The notes under the pieces: generated by a model
The model's database searches: none
What the model was told of the DNA's origin: nothing
What the model saw: only the letters and a program-made list of their open reading frames with translations
In this document: positions 46,917 to 55,970 of the stretch, piece after piece
How positions within the stretch are numbered: the stretch's first letter is position 1
Layout: the number at the start of each line of letters is the position of its first letter
DNA from: Geoalkalibacter subterraneus
GTDB taxonomy: Bacteria; Desulfobacterota; Desulfuromonadia; Desulfuromonadales; Geoalkalibacteraceae
Reading direction: 5' to 3'
DNA length: 64,000 nt
Assembly (NCBI RefSeq): GCF_000827125.1
Contig: NZ_CP010311.1
Location: 2,811,001 to 2,875,000 of the forward strand
Program-made: the position numbers and the translations under genes

Positions 46917-47110
46917 AATACCGAGTAACTTCGGGCATTGCGGCGCGCCAGAAAAGATAGACTCTCAACCAGGGATGTGATATTAATTAGACGTTTTCCT
47001 CGGTGAACACCATGGTTTGCCGGGAATTTTCCAGGGAGTCAGGCCGTTTCAGGCATTTTTCCGGGGGACGATCCGCGACACAGTGGCGGGCCGTCGTGTC
47101 TTTCCGTGCC

Positions 47111-48571
47111 ATGATGTCAAGAAGTGTTTTCATGTATTTTCGGCGGGCCCTCCATGTGCCGGCTCTTTTTGTGTGCGCTCTGCTCGGGGGTGTTCTCTGC
47201 CCCCCTTTGGCCGGAGAAGCATCCGCCGCTGTTCAGGCACCCAAAACCCGCGCCGTCAAAATTATCGACCGCGACGAATTGAACCAGCCCCTGCGGTTTC
47301 CTTCCGGACTGACCTACGACAGCGCCAGTGATGAGATCCTGATCACCAGCCCCCAGAAAAACAAATTGACCATTACCACCAGCGATTATTTCCCCTACAT
47401 CGCCCTTGGTTCGGGCCGCGGACTGCGCTCCGTCGGCAAAAGCTTCACCCGCAACGGCCTGATTTATGTCTGCATCGGGCACGGCGGGCCGGATCAGCGT
47501 GCCCACATTGCCGTCTTCGACGGCGCCCTGTTGCCGGTTGAACAATTCTACTTCCCCGATTTCCCCGATTTTTCTCCCATGGATGTGGCGGTCAGCGAAA
47601 ACGGTCGCCTGTACGTGGTCGGCACCGGCGTTTCGGGAGTGCTCGTTCTGGATTCGAAGGGTCGCTACCTGCATACCCTCTCGCCGCGCGAGGAAGTCCA
47701 GGGCAAAACCGATGAGGTCTTCATCCATGCCGTCGATATCGGCAGCGACGGGCGGCTTTATTTTGTCAGCGAAGGGAAAGGGCGCGTCTACGTTTATGAC
47801 GCTGAGGAAGAATTTCTGTTCAAATTCGGCGAAAAGGGGGGGGAGCCGGGCAAACTGTCGCGCCCTCGCGCCCTCGCTGTAGACGATGCCCGCCGCCGGA
47901 TCTTTCTGGTCGATTACCAGCGCCATACAGTGCCGGTTTTTTCCATTGACGGGCAGTACCTTTACGAACTGGGCGGACTGGGAACAAGCCGCGGATGGTT
48001 CCACTACCCCATGGATGTGGAAATGGACGGCCAGGAACGGTTGCTCGTCGCCGATGCCTTCAATCACCGGGTGCAGGTCATTGAATTTATCGACCAACCG
48101 CGGCAGGACTCGATAGGGGCTGGAAAAAGTGTCGACGCGGAATTCCCGCTCGAGCAGGCTCCCGCACCCAGGACCCTGACCATCGACCGTATCGAAACCT
48201 CACTGCCGGAAGGTGCGGTCGGCGATTACCTGGTGCTGGCCCTGCTTTCGCCCGACAGGGAGACTGCTGAAGTCGTTGCCGAGAATCTGCGCAGAATAGA
48301 ACTTCCGGCTTTCGTCCGCAGTGTGGAGCGTGCGCGGCGCGGCACCTGGCACCAGGTTTTTACAGGGCCCTACGAGACTCCCCTGCAGGCCTACAACACA
48401 GCAGAAAACCTCAGGACCAAAGAGGGCCTGCCGGCGATCGTCAAAACCCTGGGGAGACGTACCGAATTCATGCTCCCCTCTCAAGCGGTGACAACTTCGC
48501 CCGGCGACACAAAGGAAACAGGGAAGTCCGAAACGCCGGAGTCGCAACCCCAAGAGAATATGCAACCCTGA
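47111..48571 (+). CDS. secreted NHL propeller protein with C-terminal SPOR-like domain
   Basis: About 486 residues. A signal peptide (FRRALHVPALFVCALLGGVL) is followed by NHL-type blades (RFPSGLTYDSASDEILITS, SPMDVAVSENGRLYVVGTG, IHAVDIGSDGRLYFVSEG, RPRALAVDDARRRIFLVD, HYPMDVEMDGQERLLVAD). Residues about 385-450 (VGDYLVLALLSPDRETAEVVAENLRR...RRGTWHQVFTGPYET...AYNTAENLR) look like a SPOR/septal peptidoglycan-binding domain. Start choice is uncertain: 47111 or 47132 both begin a signal peptide and no strong ribosome site is seen; a GTG at 47003 is less likely. First gene of the large cytochrome cluster. Confidence 0.82.
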   Translation: MMSRSVFMYFRRALHVPALFVCALLGGVLCPPLAGEASAAVQAPKTRAVKIIDRDELNQPLRFPSGLTYDSASDEILITSPQKNKLTITTSDYFPYIALGSGRGLRSVGKSFTRNGLIYVCIGHGGPDQRAHIAVFDGALLPVEQFYFPDFPDFSPMDVAVSENGRLYVVGTGVSGVLVLDSKGRYLHTLSPREEVQGKTDEVFIHAVDIGSDGRLYFVSEGKGRVYVYDAEEEFLFKFGEKGGEPGKLSRPRALAVDDARRRIFLVDYQRHTVPVFSIDGQYLYELGGLGTSRGWFHYPMDVEMDGQERLLVADAFNHRVQVIEFIDQPRQDSIGAGKSVDAEFPLEQAPAPRTLTIDRIETSLPEGAVGDYLVLALLSPDRETAEVVAENLRRIELPAFVRSVERARRGTWHQVFTGPYETPLQAYNTAENLRTKEGLPAIVKTLGRRTEFMLPSQAVTTSPGDTKETGKSETPESQPQENMQP

Positions 48572-48597
48572 GCCGCCGGTTGCCGAGGATAAGACTC

Positions 48598-49407
48598 ATG
48601 CCGATTTCAGTCATGACAAGATTGGGGCGGATCGCCTTTTTCAGCCTCCTGCTTGCCTTTTCAATGGGCTTTCCGGCCGGTATGGCTGGAGGTCAGGACA
48701 CGCCCCGTCTTCAGCCTCAGGATTGCAGCAAGTGCCACCAGGAACAGAGCCTCGCCATCAAAACAGAGGGCAAACGTCATCGCAGCAGCATCTCCTGCAT
48801 TGACTGCCACAAGGAGCATCTACCGGACGGAACGGACACCATCGCCACCTGCGACCGTTGCCACCCCCCTACCCGGATGAAACATTTTACCGTGGTCGGC
48901 TGCCGGGAATGCCACCCGCCGCACACCCCACAGCAGATCGACTACAGCGATCTGCCCCGGGCGACGCCGGCCTGCGTCTCCTGTCATTATCAGGCAGCGG
49001 CCACCATGCGCGACTTTCCCAGCGACCATGCGGTTCTCGACTGCAAGTCCTGTCATGCCCGGCATGGCGAGCACGACGAATGCCTGACCTGTCATGACCC
49101 GCACCAGGAGGGGGAGACCAATGCATACTGCCGGCGCTGCCATACTCCCCACAAGCCGCTGCAGATTACCTACGGCTCCGACATGTCTTCGGGCACGTGC
49201 ATTTCATGCCATGAGGAGCAGGGGGAGCAGCTGGACAATACGCCGACCAAGCATCAATTGCTGTCCTGTACCTACTGTCATCGTAATCAGCACGGTTTTA
49301 TACCACCCTGCACCTCGTGCCACGCGCAGCCTCATGACGAAAGCATTCACAGCCGGTTCGAGGGCTGCAATGACTGCCACGGCGGTGCGCACAACCTGAT
49401 GAAATAA
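48598..49407 (+). CDS. 12-haem periplasmic cytochrome c
   Basis: A 269-residue secreted protein. The signal peptide ends near GMAGG. Twelve CXXCH sites run from CSKCH to CNDCH with 15-25 residue spacing. That is about one haem per 21 residues, which is very dense. ATG 48598 has a GAGGAT site and is preferred over an upstream TTG. It lies between the propeller-SPOR gene and the outer-membrane barrel gene, the position expected for the periplasmic or pore-inserted cytochrome of a porin-cytochrome conduit (inference). Confidence 0.94.
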   Translation: MPISVMTRLGRIAFFSLLLAFSMGFPAGMAGGQDTPRLQPQDCSKCHQEQSLAIKTEGKRHRSSISCIDCHKEHLPDGTDTIATCDRCHPPTRMKHFTVVGCRECHPPHTPQQIDYSDLPRATPACVSCHYQAAATMRDFPSDHAVLDCKSCHARHGEHDECLTCHDPHQEGETNAYCRRCHTPHKPLQITYGSDMSSGTCISCHEEQGEQLDNTPTKHQLLSCTYCHRNQHGFIPPCTSCHAQPHDESIHSRFEGCNDCHGGAHNLMK

Positions 49408-49484
49408 TTAAAGCAAATTTTACTCTCAAGTTTTTACCGACTGATTTCCATCCTTAACATTGAAGCAAAGCGGATCCGCTCACC

Positions 49485-51587
49485 ATGAAAAATCAGCACC
49501 GGATCACCTCCGACAAAATGCTTGCATCATCAGCTCGGGCGCTGATCGTCCTGATGCTGATCGTGTACGCAACGCCCGTTGCGGCCGGGGATCCGCTGAG
49601 CTTTATCGGCAACTGGAATTATCGTAAAAGCGGAGGAGATACAGGCGACAGTTCTCTTTTCAACCATACATATACGCTGATCTATTCCAAAGAACTCTCC
49701 GATGCCATGGCCTTCTCCGCTTCAGTTCGCTACAATGAAAACATTCCCTCCGGGGATCTGGAGAAGACCGATTCCATCAACCCCACTCTGTCCCTCGATA
49801 CCCGCAATGATTTCTTCTCTCTCAATCTCAATGCCTCCCGAACCGAACTGAATCGCGAAGACAACCCTTCGCGAACGGATCAATCATGGAGCGCCAACTT
49901 TCAGACCCAGGTCGAGCAATGGCCAAGCCTGAGACTCTACTACAATCAGAACAGCAGCTACGATGACGGCTCGCCCCGACGCCAGGATGTCGATTCCGAT
50001 GTTTTCGGAGCAACGATCGAATACACCATCGCCCATTTCGACCTGCTCTACGATTTTCGTCGCTCCGAAAGCCAGGATCATGTCAACCGCAGCGATACAG
50101 AAACCACCGACCACACAGCCCAGGTCGGCTATTCCAACGCGTTTTTCGGCAACCGGGTCAGCGTGGCCGCGTCCCAACAATATCAGAGCTTCAAAACCAG
50201 CACTGAAACCCGGGTCGGCGTGGGGGGCCGCTTTTTTGTGCCGGCTTTTCTTTTCGGCGGCTTCTCCAGCGAGGACGACACCCCGGCAACGGGCACACCT
50301 GCAAACAACCCGGCCCTGATCGACGGAGACACAGACGCCTCCGCCGGCATCGACATCACCGGCACGACGATCAAACAGAACATGGCTGTGCAGATAAATC
50401 TGCAGCCAATCGACCGGGTGCGCATATACCTTGACCGCATGATCGACACTGCGACCCAGAACCGGTTGCAGTGGAGCATCTATCAAAGCTCGGACCTGAC
50501 CAACTGGACACAAATCACCAACATCCTGCCCGTCTTTTATGACGAGGAAAACGGTCGCACCCTGGTAGTTCTCGACCTTGTCGATGCCGCCGAATCCCGT
50601 TACATCAAAGTCGTGAGCGATACAACGCTGCCGTCCACGATCTCGGTTTTTGTCACTGAAATGGAAGCCGGCACAGTACGTATCGCAACTTCCGACCGCT
50701 TCAGCATCAATCAGCGCACCATCAATCTGCAGTCCCAGTTCAGCACGACGGTGCGCATTACGGATTCCTGGCAGGTCAGCTACAACCTGCGCCGCAACGA
50801 AAACCGTCCCGACAACGGCCTTGACACGGTACAGTTCAATCACACCCTGAGCACGCGCTACAACCCGAGCGAGCTTCTGACCCTGAGCCTGGGCATCTCC
50901 GAGAATATCGACTGGACCGACAGCGACGAAGACCGCCGCAGCCGCTCCTACTTCATCTCGGTCGGCTCCCAGCCTCTGCCGACACTGAACTATACACTGG
51001 GCTACACGCGCACGGAAACCCGCAGCGATGAGCATGGCGATATCGACGGCGACTCCTTCAGCGCCCTGGTCAATGCCACTATCTTCCCGGATTTGACCAG
51101 CAGTCTCTCGGCCAACTGGAGTCAAAGGGAAGACATTACCGACGGCAGAACGAACACGGTCTATGGATTCAACCTCGATGCCACGGCCCGGTTGAGCCCA
51201 CGGCTCGATCTCAATATCGACCTGGGGTATACCAAATCCACCTCTGAAGGCGAACTCATCGATGACGAAACCACAACCGGCACCCGTTACGGCTTTAACC
51301 TCGGCTACCGCCCATCGGATATTCTGCTGTTCAATGGTGGATTCCATCGTCAGGTCGAGGAGAACACCTCGGTGGTCAATGCCTCTTTTACCGGCCTCTG
51401 GACACGCAAACTGCAGACCATTTTCGGGCTGACCTACTCCATGGGAGATGAAGACAGCCGACAGTACACTGGAACAATCAGCTGGCTGGTCAGCCGCAGA
51501 ATTTCGACGCAGATCAATGGGAGTTATCTGGATGCAGATTCCGGCGACAGCTGGAGCATCCTTTCGAGCCTGCATCTAACGCTTTGA
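49485..51587 (+). CDS. outer-membrane beta-barrel protein of a cytochrome conduit (putative)
   Basis: A 700-residue secreted protein. The signal peptide ends VYATPVAAG. The mature part is alternating amphipathic strands rich in Tyr, Thr, Asn, Asp and Ser (YTLIYSKELSDAMAFSASVRYNE, FSLNLNASRTELNRE, NYTLGYTRTETRSDEHGD), and the last strand ends SILSSLHLTL with a C-terminal hydrophobic residue, as outer-membrane barrels do. Around residues 270-400 a non-barrel insertion resembles a small discoidin-like beta domain (VRIYLDRMIDTATQNRLQWSIYQSSDLTNWTQI). It is flanked by multihaem cytochromes, so a pore that encloses a cytochrome is the best guess. No sequence family was recognised. Confidence 0.8.
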   Translation: MKNQHRITSDKMLASSARALIVLMLIVYATPVAAGDPLSFIGNWNYRKSGGDTGDSSLFNHTYTLIYSKELSDAMAFSASVRYNENIPSGDLEKTDSINPTLSLDTRNDFFSLNLNASRTELNREDNPSRTDQSWSANFQTQVEQWPSLRLYYNQNSSYDDGSPRRQDVDSDVFGATIEYTIAHFDLLYDFRRSESQDHVNRSDTETTDHTAQVGYSNAFFGNRVSVAASQQYQSFKTSTETRVGVGGRFFVPAFLFGGFSSEDDTPATGTPANNPALIDGDTDASAGIDITGTTIKQNMAVQINLQPIDRVRIYLDRMIDTATQNRLQWSIYQSSDLTNWTQITNILPVFYDEENGRTLVVLDLVDAAESRYIKVVSDTTLPSTISVFVTEMEAGTVRIATSDRFSINQRTINLQSQFSTTVRITDSWQVSYNLRRNENRPDNGLDTVQFNHTLSTRYNPSELLTLSLGISENIDWTDSDEDRRSRSYFISVGSQPLPTLNYTLGYTRTETRSDEHGDIDGDSFSALVNATIFPDLTSSLSANWSQREDITDGRTNTVYGFNLDATARLSPRLDLNIDLGYTKSTSEGELIDDETTTGTRYGFNLGYRPSDILLFNGGFHRQVEENTSVVNASFTGLWTRKLQTIFGLTYSMGDEDSRQYTGTISWLVSRRISTQINGSYLDADSGDSWSILSSLHLTL

Positions 51588-51671
51588 CAGGCGGGGCCTT
51601 TGTCCCGATAATGATATCCGGCATTCGGACGGGCGCCCCTGCCCGTCCCAGATTGAAGGAAGGTGATCAAC

Positions 51672-52241
51672 GTGCAAAGATATGTTTTCGTCAGCATTCT
51701 GGCGCTGCTGTTTTTTGCCGCAGGGTGTTCCTCACCTCGGCATTTCGCTGCGGAAAGCCTTGAACTTGACTATGTGAAGAGAATCGTGGTTCTTCCTTTT
51801 GAAAACAACACCGAGACCAAATTCGCCGGTCAGCGCTTTCGCGACATTGTCACGACCGAAATTCTCAGTGCCGGCCTCTTCGATGTGGTGGAGCGTGGCG
51901 AATCGCAACGCTTTCTGCGGGAAGAGGTTGTCAGCAAAGAGCAGGAAATAATCGATCAGGCGACCGCTTTGCGCCTCGGGCAGGAGCTTAATGTTGAAGC
52001 CTACCTGGCGGGAGCAGTCAACGACTTCTCCGAGCGGCAGAACGGCAGCTACAATTACCCGGTCGTCGCCGCGACTTTGCGCCTGGTCGACGTCAAGACC
52101 GGGCAGATTATCTGGCAGGCCGGCGACAGCGAGAGCGGTTACCGCACCTTTGACCGGCTGTTCGGATTTGCCGCCCCGGACATCAACCAGGTCGGGTATC
52201 GTCTTGCAAGGCGCCTGCTCTCGACAATCAAGGGGCGTTAA
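51672..52241 (+). CDS. CsgG/TolB-N-like small lipoprotein
   Basis: A 189-residue lipoprotein (FVSILALLFFAAGC). The core KRIVVLPFENNTETKFAGQRFRDIVTTEIL...GLFDVVERGE, then LGQELNVEAYLAGAVNDF and AATLRLVDVKTGQIIWQ, matches the fold family that includes CsgG, FlgO/LpoB and TolB N-domains. It lacks the extra region CsgG uses to form its channel. The GTG at 51672 follows AAGGAAGG at good distance; a GTG three codons upstream overlaps the ribosome site. It is an outer-membrane periplasmic accessory, 13 bases before the next gene. Confidence 0.8.
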   Translation: MQRYVFVSILALLFFAAGCSSPRHFAAESLELDYVKRIVVLPFENNTETKFAGQRFRDIVTTEILSAGLFDVVERGESQRFLREEVVSKEQEIIDQATALRLGQELNVEAYLAGAVNDFSERQNGSYNYPVVAATLRLVDVKTGQIIWQAGDSESGYRTFDRLFGFAAPDINQVGYRLARRLLSTIKGR

Positions 52242-52254
52242 GGAGTTGGCACGA

Positions 52255-53745
52255 ATGAACCGCCTGTGTCGGGCGACATTGCTTTTGGCCCTGGCAATAC
52301 TGTTGCAGATTGCGGGGCCCGGATCGGCCCTGGCCCAGAAAACCGTTCTGCTCCCGGTCGCGGATCTCAGCCGTGGCGAAAACGGCCTGCACCTCGGGTT
52401 GACCAGAACGGTCATGAGCGCCCTGGAGCGTATCGGCCTTGAAGTCGCGCCTATGGGAGACGTCCTGCGGTTTATGTCGGACAACAAAGTCCGCAGTTAT
52501 CACTACCTCGACTCCTTTCTGATACAGAAGATCGGGCGTGATCTCAACGCTCAGCTGGTCCTGATGGGGACCGTCACCGAAACCGCCGGCCGCACGCCTG
52601 CCATCGGGCTGAGCTTCACCGCATACGAGACGGCACGCGGCGCCCCCATCTGGGGTGAAACCGCTGCCACCAGCATACGTGAGCAGGCCGGTGTGCTCGG
52701 CCTGGGGGAACCCGCCGGCGTTGAAGACCTGGCAAATCCCCTTATCGATCAGATCCTCGGTGAATTCCATAAAAACGTCTACGGGGGATTCATTCCGGAA
52801 GTTCGCGAATACCAGCTGGTCGGCATGCAGGTCACCCCGGCTTATGTGCAGGGGGGCAGCCGCATCGAAGCCCGCTTGAAAATACGATTTCTCGGTTCAC
52901 ACCCGAAGCTTATCGGGGCGCGCAGCGCCGCCGGGCAGACCTACCTGCTGCATGACAAAAAGACCAATACCTGGCAGGGCAGTTGGGCAGCTCCCAAGGA
53001 AGAAGGCAGCTATCCCATCGACATCACTCTCGAATGGGAGCCAGACACGGACGTAGAAACCCTGCAGGAAGTCGCGCGCTACGTGGTGATCAACGAACCA
53101 CCGGGGCTGACCCTGGAAATCAAGAAAGGGCAGCGCATCGGAACGGACCTCGCCTTCAACAACCATCTCCTCATCCTGCCGCGCCTTGGCAAGGTCAGCC
53201 CACTGGCGCGCTGGGGACTTGAAATCCTGACCGAAGACGGCATACGCGTGGTCCAGGAGGAGCATGAGGGCGACATCCCGGAAAGACTGATCTGGGAGGG
53301 CAAGGGAAGCGACGGGTTCAAGCTGGCCAACGGCGCGTACGATATCGTTTTCCATGTTTATGACCTGGCCGGCAATCACAGCGAAGCCTCACGGCGGGTC
53401 GTGTTTCAGTCCGCCCCTCCCAAAATCAGGGCGGAAGTCCAGGTCATTGAGAGTGAAGGGCGGCTTGAGCTCCGCACTGATGGCGCATTCACCTATCCAC
53501 TGGTCAACTGGTCTGCGGAAATAAAATCGATGACCGGGACAACGCTGCTGCAGGAAAGTGGCGATGACCTGCCGGCGACCCTCAAATTTAAACCTGTCGA
53601 GGGGGAGGAAAATGCCTTTCTGACTCTGACCGGCGAGGATCAACTTGGAAACCGTCTGCGCATCGCCCGACAAAAATTGCCCCTGGTCGAAGGCGAAGCC
53701 GAGATTGAGGAGCAGGAAGCCAAGTCCTGGGTTCAGGATTTCTGA
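52255..53745 (+). CDS. periplasmic TolB-N/CsgG-like protein with FlgD-like Ig domain
   Basis: A 496-residue secreted protein with a signal peptide ending near SALA. Residues about 28-130 (KTVLLPVADLSRGENGLHLGLTRTVMSALERIGLEV...LNAQLVLMGTVTETA) are a second copy of the CsgG/TolB-N-like fold. The middle and C-terminal parts are beta-rich. RLIWEGKGSDGFKLANGAYDIVFHVYDLAGN is the FlgD Ig-like element seen in cell-surface and type IX-associated proteins. The stop overlaps the next ATG by one base. The partner is not identifiable from sequence. It may organise the barrel or the secreted filament. Confidence 0.72.
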   Translation: MNRLCRATLLLALAILLQIAGPGSALAQKTVLLPVADLSRGENGLHLGLTRTVMSALERIGLEVAPMGDVLRFMSDNKVRSYHYLDSFLIQKIGRDLNAQLVLMGTVTETAGRTPAIGLSFTAYETARGAPIWGETAATSIREQAGVLGLGEPAGVEDLANPLIDQILGEFHKNVYGGFIPEVREYQLVGMQVTPAYVQGGSRIEARLKIRFLGSHPKLIGARSAAGQTYLLHDKKTNTWQGSWAAPKEEGSYPIDITLEWEPDTDVETLQEVARYVVINEPPGLTLEIKKGQRIGTDLAFNNHLLILPRLGKVSPLARWGLEILTEDGIRVVQEEHEGDIPERLIWEGKGSDGFKLANGAYDIVFHVYDLAGNHSEASRRVVFQSAPPKIRAEVQVIESEGRLELRTDGAFTYPLVNWSAEIKSMTGTTLLQESGDDLPATLKFKPVEGEENAFLTLTGEDQLGNRLRIARQKLPLVEGEAEIEEQEAKSWVQDF

Positions 53746-54344
53746 TGAATATGTCATGGTTATTTAAATTCACCGCCCTGCTGATCCTGTCATCGCTCTG
53801 CGGGTGCGCCGGACAACGCATGCCACAGACCCGCATGTCGGCAATGGCGGAAACCGATATCTGCCGCATCGCCATCATGCCTTTCGAAAACCGCACGCGA
53901 GACGACCGGGCAGCGACCATGGCATACCGGGTATTAATGGCTGAACTGATCGGGAGCGGGCAACTCGAGGTTGAACCGGAAGGCGATGTCGGCCTGTTTC
54001 GACTGCGCCACCGCCTATTTCCCGGTGAGAGGCTTCTTCCCGACCAGTATGCAGACCTTGCGCGGCAGATGAAGGTCGATGCCATTGTGCGGGGGCGCAT
54101 CACCGATATCGGTTACGACAGCAGCAGAGGGGAGCGGGACATCCCCTATATTGCACTTCAGCTTGATCTTTTTGATGTCCGACGGGGACACCCCGTTCTG
54201 AATACCATCCATCGGCGCTACGGCGATGAGTACCGCAAGATGATGCATTTCGGCGTCATTACGACAACAACGGGCCTGATGGCCCGCATGTCGCAGGAAA
54301 TTATCGCTGACTGGTCAGAAAAAGGAGTAGGCAATTGCCCATGA
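53745..54344 (+). CDS. CsgG-like small lipoprotein, second copy
   Basis: A 199-residue lipoprotein (LLILSSLCGC). CRIAIMPFENRTRDDRAATMAYRVLMAELIGSGQLEVEPEGDV, then ADLARQMKVDAIVRGRITDIGYD and IALQLDLFDVRRG, gives the same fold as the gene at 51672, with low identity. It overlaps both neighbours (TGATG at its start, ATGA at its end), so the group 51672-55969 is one translationally coupled block. Confidence 0.78.
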   Translation: MNMSWLFKFTALLILSSLCGCAGQRMPQTRMSAMAETDICRIAIMPFENRTRDDRAATMAYRVLMAELIGSGQLEVEPEGDVGLFRLRHRLFPGERLLPDQYADLARQMKVDAIVRGRITDIGYDSSRGERDIPYIALQLDLFDVRRGHPVLNTIHRRYGDEYRKMMHFGVITTTTGLMARMSQEIIADWSEKGVGNCP

Positions 54345-55969
54345 GAACACATCACGCATTTTTCCGAATCATCATCACAACCCTCCTCGTCCTGGGCCTG
54401 AGCTCCCCCCTGCATGCGTTCTGGGGAAACAGCGATGTCCTCGTCACGGTCAATGACACTGAATATTCTCCGGCGGACTTCCGGAACTGGTGGCGCGAAT
54501 GGCGCGAACCCGGCATGAATATCCCCGAAACCCCCGATCCTTACATCGACTGGCTTCTGCTTTCTTCCGAGGCCAAAGCCATGCAGCTCGACGAAAACGC
54601 GAGCTATCTCAAAAAACTCGATGTTTTCCTCAAGGTTCGCTCTCTGATGCAGCTTAAAGCCGAGGAGATCGACGCCAACAAGGAAATTCCACCGCGCGAC
54701 GTTCTCTGGGAGAGCTACCGGGAAGAATATACGCCTATTTTCGATCTGGCCATGATTGCAGTGCCCGAACAGGAGCAGGCGCAGGTAGTCCGCCGGTTTC
54801 TTGATGAAGGCGTTGCCTTCCTTGATGCGGCTGAAGCTGCAGGCCTGGAAAATGTTGCGGAGGAACTTGAACATACCGGCCCCATGCGCTTCACCCGCAT
54901 CCCCGATCCGCTGCGTGAAGCGATCATGCCCCTTGGGGAGGGCGATATCGCAGGACCGGTATTTTTCGGCCATTCCTATTACTTTATCGAGGTACTGGAG
55001 CGCAACGAGGGTTCCGATGCCGATTTCGAAACCTTGAAACAGGCTCTGATCCGCCAGGAGCAGAAAAAGCAGGAGGCTCGGCTGACCCAGGCGTTGCTTG
55101 AACGCCTGATGGACAAATATCAGGTTCAAGTCGATGAAGAAGCCATCGCCGCCATCGATCCTGAAGGAGTTTCCGGCGAAGACGCGGAACATACCGTCAT
55201 CAGGATTGCTGACATCAAAATCCCGGCATCGGTGGTCTATGAGGCGGTGCAGAAAGCACAGAAAACACGCGGCCAAGCGCGCCATGATCCCGAAAGTTTT
55301 GCCGAGTCCAAAAAAAGGGTCGTCCAGGACATTCTCAGTCAGACGCTGACCAATATGGAAGCACTGGACCGGCATTACGAAGAGGTGCCGCCGTTAAAGC
55401 AGACCTTCGAATTTTACCAGGGGCACCGTCTTATCAAGGAGCTTGAGGCGGAGATCATCAAACCGCGCGCCGAAGTAACAGACGAGAACGTCAAAGCTTA
55501 CTACGACGAAAACCCGGGGCTTTTTTCCCGTGAGGGATTTGTGGAAATGGCGATGGTGCGCACCAATGAAGCCCAACTGGCGGAGCGCATCACCCGGGAG
55601 CTTAAAACAGGAGCAGATTTCTTCTCTGTCATGGAGCCTGTCTCCCCGGCCGGAGTGCGAATCGAAAAACGCCCCGCCGCTCACCTGCCTGATGCCATCA
55701 AGGCCGAACTGGAAAAGCTCTCTCCTGGCCAGGTTGGCATCGTTGAAGATGGCGACGAAACCGTCTTTATCAAGCTGGTGCGGCGCGAAGATCAGGACCG
55801 GATTCCTTTTGATGCAGTACGTGACCGCATCCGCACGCAGCTCGAGGAAGAACGCTTTGAGTCGGTCCGCAACGAGATGATTCAGCAACTGCGGGCGCTC
55901 AGCGATATTGAGATCAATCAAAGCGCATGGAAGAAACTGAGAAAAACCCTTGTTGAAGAAGAGGTTTGA
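54341..55969 (+). CDS. periplasmic PpiC/SurA-like peptidyl-prolyl isomerase
   Basis: A 542-residue secreted protein (signal LLVLGLSSPLHA). An N-terminal helical region is followed by a parvulin-like segment (PIFDLAMIAVPEQEQAQVVRRFLDEG...IMPLGEGDIAGPVFFGHSYYFIEVLERNE). A second parvulin-like segment lies at residues about 390-490 (GFVEMAMVRTNEAQLAERITRELKTGADF...LSPGQVGIVEDGDETVFIKLVRRE). It probably assists folding of the barrel or the cytochromes. PPIase genes also accompany omcS/omcE-type loci in Geobacter (recalled from the literature). ATG 54341 overlaps the previous stop; a TTG at 54335 has better spacing to GGAG. Confidence 0.85.
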   Translation: MRTHHAFFRIIITTLLVLGLSSPLHAFWGNSDVLVTVNDTEYSPADFRNWWREWREPGMNIPETPDPYIDWLLLSSEAKAMQLDENASYLKKLDVFLKVRSLMQLKAEEIDANKEIPPRDVLWESYREEYTPIFDLAMIAVPEQEQAQVVRRFLDEGVAFLDAAEAAGLENVAEELEHTGPMRFTRIPDPLREAIMPLGEGDIAGPVFFGHSYYFIEVLERNEGSDADFETLKQALIRQEQKKQEARLTQALLERLMDKYQVQVDEEAIAAIDPEGVSGEDAEHTVIRIADIKIPASVVYEAVQKAQKTRGQARHDPESFAESKKRVVQDILSQTLTNMEALDRHYEEVPPLKQTFEFYQGHRLIKELEAEIIKPRAEVTDENVKAYYDENPGLFSREGFVEMAMVRTNEAQLAERITRELKTGADFFSVMEPVSPAGVRIEKRPAAHLPDAIKAELEKLSPGQVGIVEDGDETVFIKLVRREDQDRIPFDAVRDRIRTQLEEERFESVRNEMIQQLRALSDIEINQSAWKKLRKTLVEEEV

Positions 55970-55970
55970 C

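Noticed and set aside
46917-47110. Cyclic-di-GMP (GEMM) riboswitch upstream of the cytochrome operon
   Set aside because: Such riboswitches are common before Geobacter cytochromes, but the conserved GCAAA blocks are not in this region.
49884-51575. A 563-codon minus-strand frame opposite the outer-membrane barrel gene
   Set aside because: It is antisense to a clear secreted protein and has low-complexity composition without a recognisable family.
51991-52254. 88-codon N-terminal extension of the gene starting at 52255
   Set aside because: It is an alternative frame inside the preceding lipoprotein gene; the ATG at 52255 begins a proper signal peptide after AAGGAG.
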